DNA of 64,000 nucleotides. Source: Blumeriella jaapii (taxonomy: Eukaryota; Ascomycota; Leotiomycetes; Helotiales; Drepanopezizaceae). The DNA lies in assembly GCA_009599575.1 (NCBI GenBank), contig VWND01000007.1, positions 620,001-684,000 on the forward strand. Reading direction: 5' to 3'. Shown in pieces: positions 30,325 through 41,318 of this stretch. Under the pieces are notes generated by a model. That model was given only the letters and a program-made list of their open reading frames with translations, was not told where the DNA came from and searched no databases. Position numbers and translations under genes: made by a program. Positions within the stretch are counted from its first letter, which is position 1; the number at the start of each line of letters is the position of its first letter.

Positions 30325-33005
30325 TCACTTCTTCTCAACAGACTTTTCTACAACATCTGCGGTACTGTCCGCATCACTGGAATGTGTTAGCGCAAAAAAT
30401 CTCTGGGATTTCTGCGAGGGAATCAACTTACGGCAGAACGAGATTCGGCAGAAACCAAACCACGATGAGCGTTGGGACACTGGCTGCAAAGGCAGCGTAT
30501 GTGCAGAACGTTATCACGTTCGAATAAGCGTGGTTGATGGATATCCGTTCCGAAGTCCCCCAAGCCGGAACACCGTCCGAAATTGAATTGAACAGAGTGT
30601 TGATCAAGCTTCGGCTCGCACCAGAACCCAACTCCTTCGCAAGTTGCGTCTTGAAGGTTCCGGTGTAGATGCCACCTGCCACCGCAGCTCCAATGCTGCC
30701 GCCGATGGTCTGCACCAGGACAGCAAAAGCCGTCATCTGCGCTACGTCTTTGTGGATAACGGAGACGGTAGCTACGACGAAAGCGGGGATTGTGATGCAG
30801 CCACTTCCCAGACCTTGGATGATCTGGATGATAAACATCTCGGCTCTTGATGTGCCAGTCGATCTCCATCGCATCATCATCCCGTAGCCAATCGTGCGGA
30901 CCACAGCTCCGGCCATTATGATCCATTTGTAACGTCGCCATTTGTACCTAGACCCCAGGGAATTAGTGGTGCCAGGTGAAGGTAGGGTCGACGAAAGGGG
31001 CAGGAAAACTGATCAACAATCTGACTTAGAAGAAACCGTCACCATAGAGAACTTACATCATCGCCCCCGCCACGATCGAAGAAGCCACAGCCACGACACC
31101 ATTTGTAGAGTTGAGGTAAGTCGCATCACGAACGCTGAAGTTATGGGCGACCACAGCCCATGTGTAGAGATAGGTGTGGGTTATACCGAATGCTAGCTGT
31201 TGGAAAAATGAATTCAGCAGACGATCTTCATTCCAAGTCTCGGGAGTTTCTAAGAGCAAATTGCTTTCCTTCCTGCACATTCGAAATAAGATGAATTGGC
31301 TGTTGCCCAAGCACTGACCTGATCTATGAGTTGACAGGCGCTGAAGGGAGAAGTCAGCAAGTATATTTCTTTATTTCATCTAGAAGAGTGTGGGAAATAG
31401 ACCACTCTTTGGAGTGATGGAATCGGGGATTTGAAGCTCTTGCTCAAAGTACTCACAGCACAAGGTTGATCGTACGGTTCTTAAACCTATTCAAGCATCA
31501 GTATGTTGCTTAACGAAAGATCGGGGAGGGGATGGAACAATGCAGAGTTGAAATCCCTGCTCCCTCGACCTTGAAGATTTTCAGGACATGATGTACTCAC
31601 CAACGTAGTGGCATAATTGGGTGGACTGCCATGTACTTTTCGTAGAAAGGTAGAGCGATAAGATGGACAAGTCCGACCGCAATGAGGGCTGCAATCCACT
31701 GTCTCGAAATCAGCTTCGAGTTCTGCAACAAATTTGGGGATTTGAGAACGAATCAGGTTCGAGGTTGCGGTAACATGTATTGCATGAGCCCAGAGGGAAG
31801 GATTTTAAGAAAAAGGTGCTTGTGCATACAGGAGTCTTCCAGGCATGTGGGGTTTGACCCGCGAGAGATAGGGGAAGGAGAACCACTTGATCAAAGTTAG
31901 CGCTGTATTTGGCAAAGTCTGAGTATCGGGATGCCTTGAGGCTTTGGCCGCCTTGTACCCGTTCCAAAGGAATCTTTCATTCACAAGAATGGGGTGGAAG
32001 ATAATTACATACTGGCAAACCCAGCGACGAGTAAAAAGAGACCACCGGCATCACACATCGAGAAAAATCCGTAGAAGGATAATTTCTGCCTGCTGACGAT
32101 TCCGATCTTCTTGGCTTTGCGTTGATAAAAGAGAAGCGTGACCAGGATGAAACTGAGGGAGAAGGGCAGCAGGATTGCAAACATGCCAATTCCCCAGCGC
32201 CATCCGATACCACCCACCACGCTTTCAACAATGTTTCCCGAGATCCAGGGCATCACCATGAATGGGGTAAACAGCACACTAATAGCAAAGCCTCTCCATC
32301 GAGCGTTCGTGATGTCGGCGGTCAGGATGTCATTCAGAGTATTGAGACTCGACTGTCCCATAATATGGAACAGGTAACCAGTCGCATAGGTACCAAATGA
32401 TGAGGACGAGGCACAGAGGATGTACGAGAGAATGTAGAAAAGAACCACAATAAGATAGGTTTCTCCTCGTCCGATGACATCTGATGTCTTGGCACAGAGC
32501 GGTTTGATAACGGAGAAGATGATACCCCCAGCAGTCGTAAGTGTTGCGAGGCTAGAAACCTCTACATGCGAGGGAACAGTTAGTCGTTTTTCTTGATCAA
32601 CATCATTTGGGGAAGGGGGGTGGTCTATCCCCAGAGGATCTGAGACATGCTAGAGACAAAGTAGTTCTTCTGATACTCACGATGGAAGTGACTTTGAGCG
32701 TAAATGTAATAAGTATAGACCGTTGTGTTGTCGAGTTCGTAGATTACCATGGACATGGCTAGCCCAGCGATGATGAACTTCTTACCGTGCTTCCCCCAAA
32801 CAGACTGGATTGCTTCAATGCGAGCGACTCCAGAGTTTTCGGGAACGTAGACGGGGCTCTGGACCTCTATATCACCAGTCTCAGGGACCTTGACCCCCAT
32901 ATCAATCTTCTGCATGGAGTCAACGTTGGCGGGCGGTGGAGCTGTAGAAGTGAGATCAACCCCATCAATGGCTCCGGGCCTGTGGTGACTATCGGTACGC
33001 TGCAT
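30325..33005 (-). CDS. Siderophore-iron transporter (MFS, SIT/Mir family)
   Basis: Nine exons: 33005-32681, 32561-32013, 31885-31830, 31722-31601, 31486-31457, 31340-31319, 31196-31057, 30947-30432 and 30376-30325; 603 residues, every phase consistent. Proton-driven uptake of Fe(III)-siderophores at the plasma membrane. SIT landmarks: GVARIEAIQSVWGKHGK, VIYELDNTTVYTYYIYAQS, TLTTAGGIIFSVIKPLCAKT, SDVIGRGETYL, ADITNARWRGFAISVLF, PWISGNIVESVVG, GWRWGIGMFAILLPF, YQRKAKKIGIVSR, NSKLISRQWIA and IQIIQGLGSGCITI. About 14 membrane segments are expected. Exons of 30 and 22 bp encode small pieces around FKNRTINLVL and ACQLIDQ. Start ATG 33005; the longer frame begins at a TTG. No siderophore synthetase, acyltransferase or esterase is adjacent, so it looks like a stand-alone transporter. 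Substrate unknown. Confidence 0.94.
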
Positions 33006-33881
33006 GATTCTCGCCAAGCAACGACGTGAAAAGACAGGCGAAGATCAAAGGGAATCACGGACATGTACAAGAAAGTTGAACATGGGGAGTGTCATGCTTT
33101 TAGAAGTCTTCAGATGTGGTGCATGGACTGTATCACTAACAAACTTTCTTGTCGCCCAAGCTCACAGGCTTTTGGTGCTCCTATGATCATTCTTGAAACT
33201 CTCTTTTTTAATTCCACGACTCGGATTTAACATTGGACTACGATGGTGAAATAACGTTGTAAGAATTCCCTCGATATGGCCTATCCAATTGTTAGAGATA
33301 TGAATAAGGACTTGTTACCCTTTGCTGCATAAGTGGGATGAATAGCTATTTTGTTATGGACGGTGTTCTATGTGCAAAGCACGATTAATCTGCATGCATG
33401 GTAGACGCTGCATCCGTGCCGTTAAAGGCGTATAGGGTGTAGCGATTATTACCTAGCAACCAAGGGTATCCTGAGACTGGCATTTGATTTTGTACAATTT
33501 GTGCTTAATTAATGTGTTGTACCAGGATTGAAAAGGCTGAGAAACATCTGCTACACAAAATGAAGATAAGGGAGTGAATTGGTGTCGATTTGCATAGAAG
33601 GTACGTATCTACAATGCTAGATGCTGTTTTGAATAGAGGCAAGGGGTCGCTAAGATAGCCGAATCAAATAAAGTAACAACACCGCCAGAAGGATGACTAC
33701 CGTAATAGTCCGACTCTAAGATCGATTGTAGAGTTGCACTACATACTACTCGAGGTGTGAAGAGGTACTGTAATAAATAGTGACAAGCTTTCTGAGAGCG
33801 TGCGCAAGTAAACTCAATATCGTCAAGCCAAAGCTTATGGCCGTCAGATCCCAGTAGTCTTTAGAGCGTTGGAACCAAAAT
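33006..33881. other. Intergenic region
   Basis: No gene supported; contains the promoter side of the siderophore transporter. Confidence 0.5.
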
Positions 33882-34530
33882 TTACATGCTAGGGACAACG
33901 GCGGCCATCAGTCGGTGAAGAGCGTTTTCCAATCCATCGTGATCCATGCTATCTATATCAATGCGCTCAAATGGTACCACGTCTGGCTCACACACGAATT
34001 CTTCCTTTGGAAGATCGCCATTCTGGAAGTACGCGTTGATGACTCTGGCTCTACATACGGAGGGCGCTGACAGACTGGTGTGCTAGATTGAAATCCGTGC
34101 TTTTCTTTGATTTCGTACAGAAGCAACGTATTCCGGAAGAATTCTGTATCATTATTCTAGAGCCGTTAAACCCCGCGGCAGTTATCCTGGCGCTCTTCAA
34201 GGGAGTGACGTTGTCTGAAGAATTTGCAATAAATAGGAATGGGTGGTCGGTGTTGCCCTCGAACGGACCTGATGCCTGCTTAATAGTGTGCGTTACATCC
34301 ACGCACTTCAGTCTGAAGTTTTGGGTCATCCTCGCCCCGGTACTGCTCGACCAAGGCGTCGATGTACCTTTGGAACTCATCTGCAGTCTCAAGAAGCGGA
34401 TCTGATTCAGAGCACATAACTGCCAAGAGAGCATCTGCTTTCCCTTCGCTGACCTTTTCGTCTGCTCCAATATCATAGGATATTGGCTGGTCGCTTCCTC
34501 TACTAAGCTGTTAAAAACCTCACTTCCAAT
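33882..34530 (-). pseudogene. Decayed C-terminal fragment of a TAP-like/S33 serine peptidase
   Basis: Three consecutive minus-strand pieces read like the C-terminal part of fungal tripeptidyl-aminopeptidase-like S33 hydrolases, each in a different frame. First, about 34510-34310: ISYDIGADEKVSEGKADALL, AVMCSESDPL and QRYIDALVEQYRGEDD. Second, about 34320-34120: GPFEGNTDHPFLFIANSSDN and VTPLKSARI, the block that carries the catalytic-Asp region in the family. Third, about 34050-33882: PSVCRARVINAYFQNGDLP and ending AAVVPSM. No canonical introns reconcile the frames, and the N-terminal two thirds, including the nucleophile Ser motif, are absent upstream. I read it as a truncated, frameshifted relic. 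A real gene with unusual introns is less likely. Confidence 0.68.
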
Positions 34531-34813
34531 TTCGTACAGTTTGCACTAAATCTTAACACGGAGTACCACTACGGGTGCCATGTTAAGGTAGAGGTGATAC
34601 AATGGATAGGTATGCTTTCTTCCGCTGGTGAGTCGACAGCTTCCTTGCAAACACATCTTGTGGCAATTTATTGGGTACTTCAGAACCAAATATGACAACA
34701 CATCATTGGCCATCGCAATCCAACGGGACCGCTAGAACTCTGGAATTGAATACAGCGTCTTTCACTCAAGAAGGTATATTTGTAGATCGGTGCTCGGCTC
34801 AAACCGATACATA

Positions 34814-36565
34814 CTAGTAGTCTTCCCTCTCTGACCACCCCTCCCGACTTTCCAATGTATCCATTCTCTGCAACCCTACGTCTTCTGTACACGCGCTACC
34901 ATCATTTCCGGCACTTGAAAAGTCACTCTCGCCAAGATCCCTGTGCTGAATATCCGTTTCGACGGTAACGGTGACTACATTCATCGGCATGCTTCTTATC
35001 CTCTCCATATCTAACTCATCGCGGTCTTTGACGGTAACCATTGTCGTGACGCCTGGTTTGCGGCTTAGATCCCGCAAGCCGTAATGGTAAGCTTCCAGGT
35101 CCGAGATCGTGGATTGAGGGACTACACGGGCAGGTGACGGTGGGTCACTACTTTCTCGGGGGAGAAAATTTGGGTTCGGGGTAGGGAAGGTGGAAGCGTT
35201 GTCTTTTGACGTGATCCAATGGAGGACGAGCACGCTGAACAGGACTGGGAGGATGGTAAGTAGATTTGGGACATGGTAGGAGGATGGAGGGTACACACTA
35301 TCGACGTTACAGCTCATAAGGCAGATCCAACCCGGCTCTCCATTTAGTGCCATTACGACGGAGAGGTTCCTGGAGTGTGTTGGTAAGGTTTGCATGGAAT
35401 GGCTCGAGACTTGCTTACACCACGCTAGAAGTCATTGTACAACAGCTCCCGATAAATGTTCGGAGGGCGACTGCACGGGTTTGTGAGTTGCGGTTAGTCT
35501 GGTAAGAGTAAAGAGCTTTTTACATGAGTCAGCTAGAGACGAGTTGGGTGTGGGATGTTTGACTTACACCGAAGTGGTATGAGGAACAGAGACGTAAGAT
35601 AGACCTATGTCCATTAAATAGGTTCACATTGATAATCCGCTTCTGGCTAGCTCACATTGACCAGAATATCAAACGCTATGAGGGGGATCATAGCTACACG
35701 TTTCATCCCGATCGAACAGGTCCCATCCTCATAATCTGCAAATCGGCTAACAAGTTCTTGTCAATAGAGGCTCTTGGTGATGGCTGCTGCCATGAGGAAT
35801 ATGTGGTAGCATAAGTTCTTCGATACTCTCTTCGAGATAGGTGGGTCTCAACGACACATGAGTGACAAGTCAAAGGATCTCTACGTAAACCATTGTAACT
35901 GGATTGCAGATGCAAAGAAAATAAATTCTAGCCAACTTACAAATAAAAATTCAATGCAATGACGACAATGTAGGGTACTGCAAGATTTGTTAGCTGTGAT
36001 AGCCTAGGGATGAAATGCTCGCGTCTCTCACCTAACATCCCGAAAGAATTGAATAAGTATAGACGATTTTTCAGTCTCGAAATTGTACTTCTTCGTATAA
36101 TAAACACTCGTTCAACCAGGAAGTAGTAGATGAACTGCTATCGTGAGTATAACTCTCGCGAACCAGCAAGAACTATTGGTACCAGCTTAGTTGTCATGTA
36201 GCATGCGAGACAGAGTATCACAGCTTTCGCACAAATAGGAGCTGAAGAGTCTACTCCGTATCCTTGCGAAAGTACTGCGCTGCCCAGAACGAATACTATT
36301 GAGTCGCAGTAGATGACAATGACCACTGAGTCCTGTCAGCTATTCCTCTCGATCATAACGGCCATGTACTTACGCCAACATACCAGTGGCAATCTTGACC
36401 AGTCTCGGACATTTTGAACTCGACGAGCTTCCTTCGTAAGCTATGGTTGTACAAGCTTTGGTATGCACACTTACAGATACAGACCGCCAGAATTGACATG
36501 GAAAGCATAGACAGGACAACAGAAAAGATTGTACCAGCTCGCGTCTCTTTTATTGGGAGAGTCAT
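34814..36565 (-). CDS. Fungal multi-pass integral membrane protein (unnamed family)
   Basis: Nine exons: 36565-36374, 36332-36183, 36137-36032, 35977-35941, 35746-35656, 35604-35568, 35470-35419, 35369-35299 and 35244-34814; 388 residues, all phases agree. Hydrophobic segments come from nearly every exon: TIFSVVLSMLSMSILAVCIC, VVIVIYCDSIVFVLGSAVL, QFIYYFLVERVFII, YIVVIALNFYF, VAMIPLIAFDILVNVYLTSL and ILFSVLVLHWI. Conserved-looking loops are SRLKNRLYLFNSFGMLVPY, DGTCSIGMKRVAMIPL, LRTFIGSCCTMTSSVVNLS and LNGEPGWICLMSCNVDI. The last 130 residues form a hydrophilic Ser/Asp/Glu tail. The layout matches a large group of uncharacterised Pezizomycotina 7TM-like proteins; no ligand or function is known to me. 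The start is the least certain point, because the frame is open upstream of ATG 36565 and an AG just before it could be an acceptor. A possible extra 39-bp intron around 36420-36460 is unresolved. Confidence 0.85.
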
Positions 36566-39500
36566 CCTGACAAGCCGTGATGTTAGTTGGGAGTTGAAAA
36601 TGCCCAGGTGGACCCGGAGTGAGGGGCAAGAGTGGAAGTTATACAAGTCATTTGGCGAAAGTTGACAACAATATCCTCCTCTCGTCTGGCCCGTCCTCGA
36701 CTCGGCAAAAAGCTGTCGTGCAACCGTATTGACATGAGCGAGTTCAAGCGGACTCGACGCCACGCACATCCAGGAGTCTGGAGGAAGGATAAAACAACAT
36801 GATGTGTGTTCGCACACGGAACCTGAACAGCGATCCGTCGGGATTCAGTGCTATTACTTGCTCAGCTTCGCGATCACACTACATGTAGTGGCTGCCAAAA
36901 GAATTGAATTTCGGGGGCTATCGGGATGACCCGAAGCAGCTTGAGGGGCATGTTGCACAGAAGCGGGATCTGACACTGTGAAGCCGATCAGTTCTAAAGA
37001 TTCCTTTTGAAATGATACAATTTTATCGACGATGTCCGACACATGATAGGCCGGTTCAACTGGACACAAAGACAGCATTGGAAACGGCCTCAAAGTGACC
37101 ATTACTTCAGTAGACTGATCTCCTGCTGGTCAAACAAGATTCTTAAGCAATAAGTCGGGTGAAATTCGAACATTTGCTATTCGCTGAGAGTCTTTTCTCT
37201 GTTGCACAGCTTTCTTGGAGTAGGGGTCGTCTGTTGGCCCAAGAAAGCCACGGCCGCCACAGCTTTTTTCAGGTCGCGGTAAACTACTTGTTATTGTTTC
37301 GGGGAAGATAAGACTAGAAGCGCGAAGGTAGATCTCGAGACTTACCGGCTACTTTTAAAGATACACTTCAAGACTCCGAGGTCTTAGCAAAACTATTAAG
37401 TGATTTGAGATGAGTTAGGGGCGCCTTTTTTAAACCTCGTCGTCGTCTGCGGAAGATAGAAGAGAAACGAATGGCGAGAACTCTGACCCAAGTGACGTAA
37501 GTCAAAGCAGCCTTCAGACCAGCCTGTCGGGACTTGTATTAGTTCTTTGCTGAGAAATTTTGTCTCTTCTTCTCGCGATGCGGATGTGGGCTGTTCTGGT
37601 GTTGTACAGAGTACAAAAATGAAAGATTGTGGTGGCGGCTGCAACAAGGAGCCTGGGAAAACAGGTCCATACGACCAGGAAGCACGGGCACTGTTAGTTA
37701 ACAGTTGAAATCTAGAAACCAGTCTGTTCGTATAGTATGAGATCAGTTTGAAGCAGGGGATTATATGAAGCCATTCAGACGGAAACACGACCCTGAAGTC
37801 TCAAATTTCGGCAATCTTCGACGAAGCCCATCAGACAAATCGGCAAATTCCAGCAAAGTAATCCTAGAGACATAGCGAATTGTCCTCCCAGACTCCAGGT
37901 CATAGGTATGTGTATGTCGTAACAGCCCAAACAACCTCGCCATGGTTGATATTCCTGCTTCGCCACAATTCTCTCGGCTCTTCCGATATCTTTTGCTTTT
38001 CTCCTGGACAGTTTATCGCTTCCCTTTCTTTCTAGACCCCTGCCAGGAAGAACGTTATCGAGCAGAATAAAGAATTGAAAATCGGCACGACAACGGAAGC
38101 TTCAAGATGTATCTCATGGTAAGAGATTGTCCTGTAGTCTAAGTCAAGACCAGATTTCTACTTTGACAGCAGAAGGTCTTGCGGGTGGCGATGATACCAG
38201 GGCCGCGAGCAGAGGAAACTCGCATCCTAACAGCACCGGAAGACGAGTAGAAGCAGAACAACTTCGCCTGCAGGCTCAAAATATTTGACTTAACGTCGAG
38301 AATGAGATTCCAGCGATGAATTTCTTCGCTCTTGTAACGTCAGCGACGTAGCGCATACCTTACTTATATGCTTTTTGGCCAACGGAAAGATGGTTTGTGC
38401 GGCATTGCTCCGCGCATTCTGCATCTGATATTTCGCCTTTCATGACGTTCTGCAATGCTACATTGAATACGAGCTCGTTGACACAGAGCAGCATGGCACA
38501 AGTACAACAGCAGTCTGCTTGCGAGACCTCGCGTCAGGGCCGGCTTGGGTTTCCACATAGAGATTTGCACAGCACTCATACAGATATCGCCGCGGACTAA
38601 CGGCAAAGAATCCCCGTAAAGACGGGGTGGTACCGGTACGCAGCGAGCCGTGTACCACTCCAACGGTTCTGCTTCGTGTTTCGGCAGAACGCTCTTCGCA
38701 ATCGTCGGCCTCTTTAGTGTATTGGAGAACAGCCAACTGCGACAGGTCGAAGACTGCATAGAGGATGTCCAGGAGATAAAAGGATTGTCCAACGATGTCG
38801 ACTGCTTGAAGGGCACCAATCAGCCTAGTCTGGGTCTGTTTAGTTGCTCACCCGATCAACGGTCTCGTGGCAGTACTATGAGTTTGGGCACTAGACCACG
38901 GCAACCAACAACAAACAGTTCTAGAAGTCTGAATGTAAAAGTCGTTCTCATGACATTGTACGGAAGAACTAGTCCGTTTTGCAGTCGCAAAGACGAGGCT
39001 ATGGCTTCTTAGCATGATCGTGTCGTCCGAATCAGCTCGTCAATGTGGCGATCAAAACAAGAAACAATACTTGGATCGAACTCCCAGTACCTGTGACATA
39101 TCGTGGTAGTCCGAAATTTGAAACTGGGAGGGCCTCTGTAAGTTTTTTCCGGGAACGGCTTGTAGGGGCAGTCTCAGGATGACGGGAATTAGAGAACCGG
39201 CAAACACGTCCTCAGATCGGTCTATCTTACGAGAGCAGACGATAGCTCTGTTTATAACGTGGTCGATTGCCCTCAAGGATGTTGTTGCAGAGATGGGGTG
39301 TTCGGAAAAGCACAATTTCATTTGATCCCTTTTGGGCGCCTCACCGTTAAAAATGCTTGGCGTGATAAGTCTCGCTTAAAAAACAAAAACAAAAACAAAG
39401 CGCCAAACCACGCGAATGTTATATTGAAGCAAAAAAATGCAAAAAGCAAGCCAAAAAAACTGCAAAAAAAATCCTGAAACAGGCCTTAACTCTCGGACTT

Positions 39501-41318
39501 AGAGTGGAATGCAACCAGACTCCCGGCATCGGTGGGCAACTCTCTGCGAAGGCCGCGCTACCGTTTCACAAGTAAGTTCTAAGGGACGCCGGAGCGCAAT
39601 GCCCTTCGAGGTCTTACGAGTGACTGAAACATGTTAAGTGACAGAGATCTTGCGGTTTGGCTATAAGACTACCTCTCAAATTTGTTCCACCGAAGTGCCC
39701 GCGGCGGCCGAGGAGGGCATGATCCAAAAACGATTTGCCTGCCAAGCCAGCCCGGATATCAGAAACTTGGAGATGTGCCCTGATTTAAATTCTACATGAA
39801 TACTTCCGCAAGCAGGTACGTGGAGGTCTAAGGGAGTTTTAAGTCCAAGGTCCAGAGTATGTAACCAGCACTCGGTGTTGACAACGACAGACATACGTCT
39901 CACGAAGACGAAGGAGAACTTTCCCGTCCGTAAGGGAAGGGCTTACACAGTATATTAAATTCGTCACTCTTCACGAAGGACGTTCTCGAGAATGTGTTTG
40001 ATCTTATAGCCTCCAGTTTCCTTTCCAGCGTAACCATCGACCTCTCCAGCATCCACTGCAACCTCCTTGTTACCACCCATATACATCAACAAACCATCCT
40101 CGCAACCCAACTCCAACCCCCCTTTCCTCCTCCTTTCCCAATGACCCTAAACTTTCTATCCTGCCATCCACACATCTCACCATTCCTCTCATCCTCGCCC
40201 ATCGGCTTCAAGAACCCCGCCCATTCCTCAAACATACATCTCCTCGACGGCAGGCAACTACTCCGCAGATACCGCATCCGTCAATTTCCCCATCTTCCGC
40301 ACAAGCACAATCACAGGCACAACGCCATACGCGTGTCCGCTCGTCATTAACCCATCCTCTTTCTCAATCCACCTTGCTCGCCCCGTATGCAATTTCACAG
40401 TGGCACCAACTTCTACCACGCACCGAGGCGCGTGGGTTCGCTGACGCACGATGAGCTACAACTCCTTGTGGTAGTCTGCAGGCCCGACCGAGTAAGCAAG
40501 CTCCCCCGACAGTGGCGAGCACGGGAGTCGCGACGAGGAGACAAGACAGAAACAAGAACCTGCCGAGAAGATGGCGTAGGGGAAAGCTTTCGTCGAGGCG
40601 TGGAGTCGCATCGGCTTTACCACGGGAAGCCCGGACACGCGGGCGCAGAAGGAGATGACTATTTACCTGTTGATGGAGACAGGCTGAGCTGCCGACGGCG
40701 AAGGGACACCCGTTTGCCTTGGCCATATTGAAACGCGGGAACAGGTTCGGATTCAACGCAATCAATCGCCAGCGGCGCAGCATAGACACCTGCTTGGTTA
40801 TGAAGCGCTTCTTGTGAAGGAGGAGCTAGGTTGGCAAGGAAAACGCCGTTTTCAACGTCGACGTGCCAGAAATGGAGCTTAAAATTCGCAAGAGGGATGA
40901 GGGTTCAAGTAGTTGCGTGATCTGTGCGAGGGTGCTTGTTATGAACAGCCATGCATAGGCTAGGCATGTAAAGACCACCATGAGTGAAGTAGACAGATAT
41001 CGGGTTGAAGTAAGTGGCGTCGGTTCCTCGTCTCAGAGCATCAAAAGCCGGAGATGGCGGAAAATTGGATCCCAGGCAATGTCTTTCTCATCGACTAACC
41101 AAATTCATACACACCGTATGTTGTGGGGGTATCTTGCATTTGATTTATGAAAGAGCATTTCCGTTGCTTCCTAGGTTGATTATTTACAAACCACCCTAGA
41201 TCTCAGCCGAAGGTCTGTCTATCTATCCAGGAACTCCTCGCCAGCCAGCAAGACAATGCTCACCCACCCATACGTCGTCGCGTCTACTGCAAAGGGTATC
41301 CGCTTGCTTCATCTCAAC
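36566..41318. other. 4.7 kb without an intact gene; scattered coding-like pieces
   Basis: Three zones on the minus strand look coding-like but cannot be joined into an intact gene: 37396-37943 (hydrophobic, for example SLGGQFAMSLGLLCWNLP and WLHIIPCFKLISYYTNRL in shifted frames), 38458-38810 (ALQAVDIVGQSFYLLDILYA, DLSQLAVLQYTKEADD), and 40086-40950, listed separately. 39370-39475 is A-rich with repeated AAACAAAAACAAA. I cannot name a family for any of them. The area may be a graveyard of decayed accessory genes. Confidence 0.5.
40086..40950 (-). pseudogene. Unassigned coding-like segment with broken frames
   Basis: Reading leftwards from about 40895, one frame gives NFKLHFWHVDVENGVFLANL, APPSQEALHNQAGVYAAPLA and IDCVESEPVP, which has clear protein character. 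It runs into ACAG|GTAAAT near 40670, a plausible donor. Two further plausible exon ends follow (AAAG near 40618; GGCAG|GTTCTT near 40565; CTGCAG near 40480). Beyond them another frame gives VVEVGATVKLHTGRARWIEK and GHAYGVVPVIVLVRKMGKLT before a stop at 40258. I could not join these into one frame, and an in-frame TAG lies between them. It is either an intron-rich gene I failed to model or a decaying one. Family not recognised. Confidence 0.35.
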
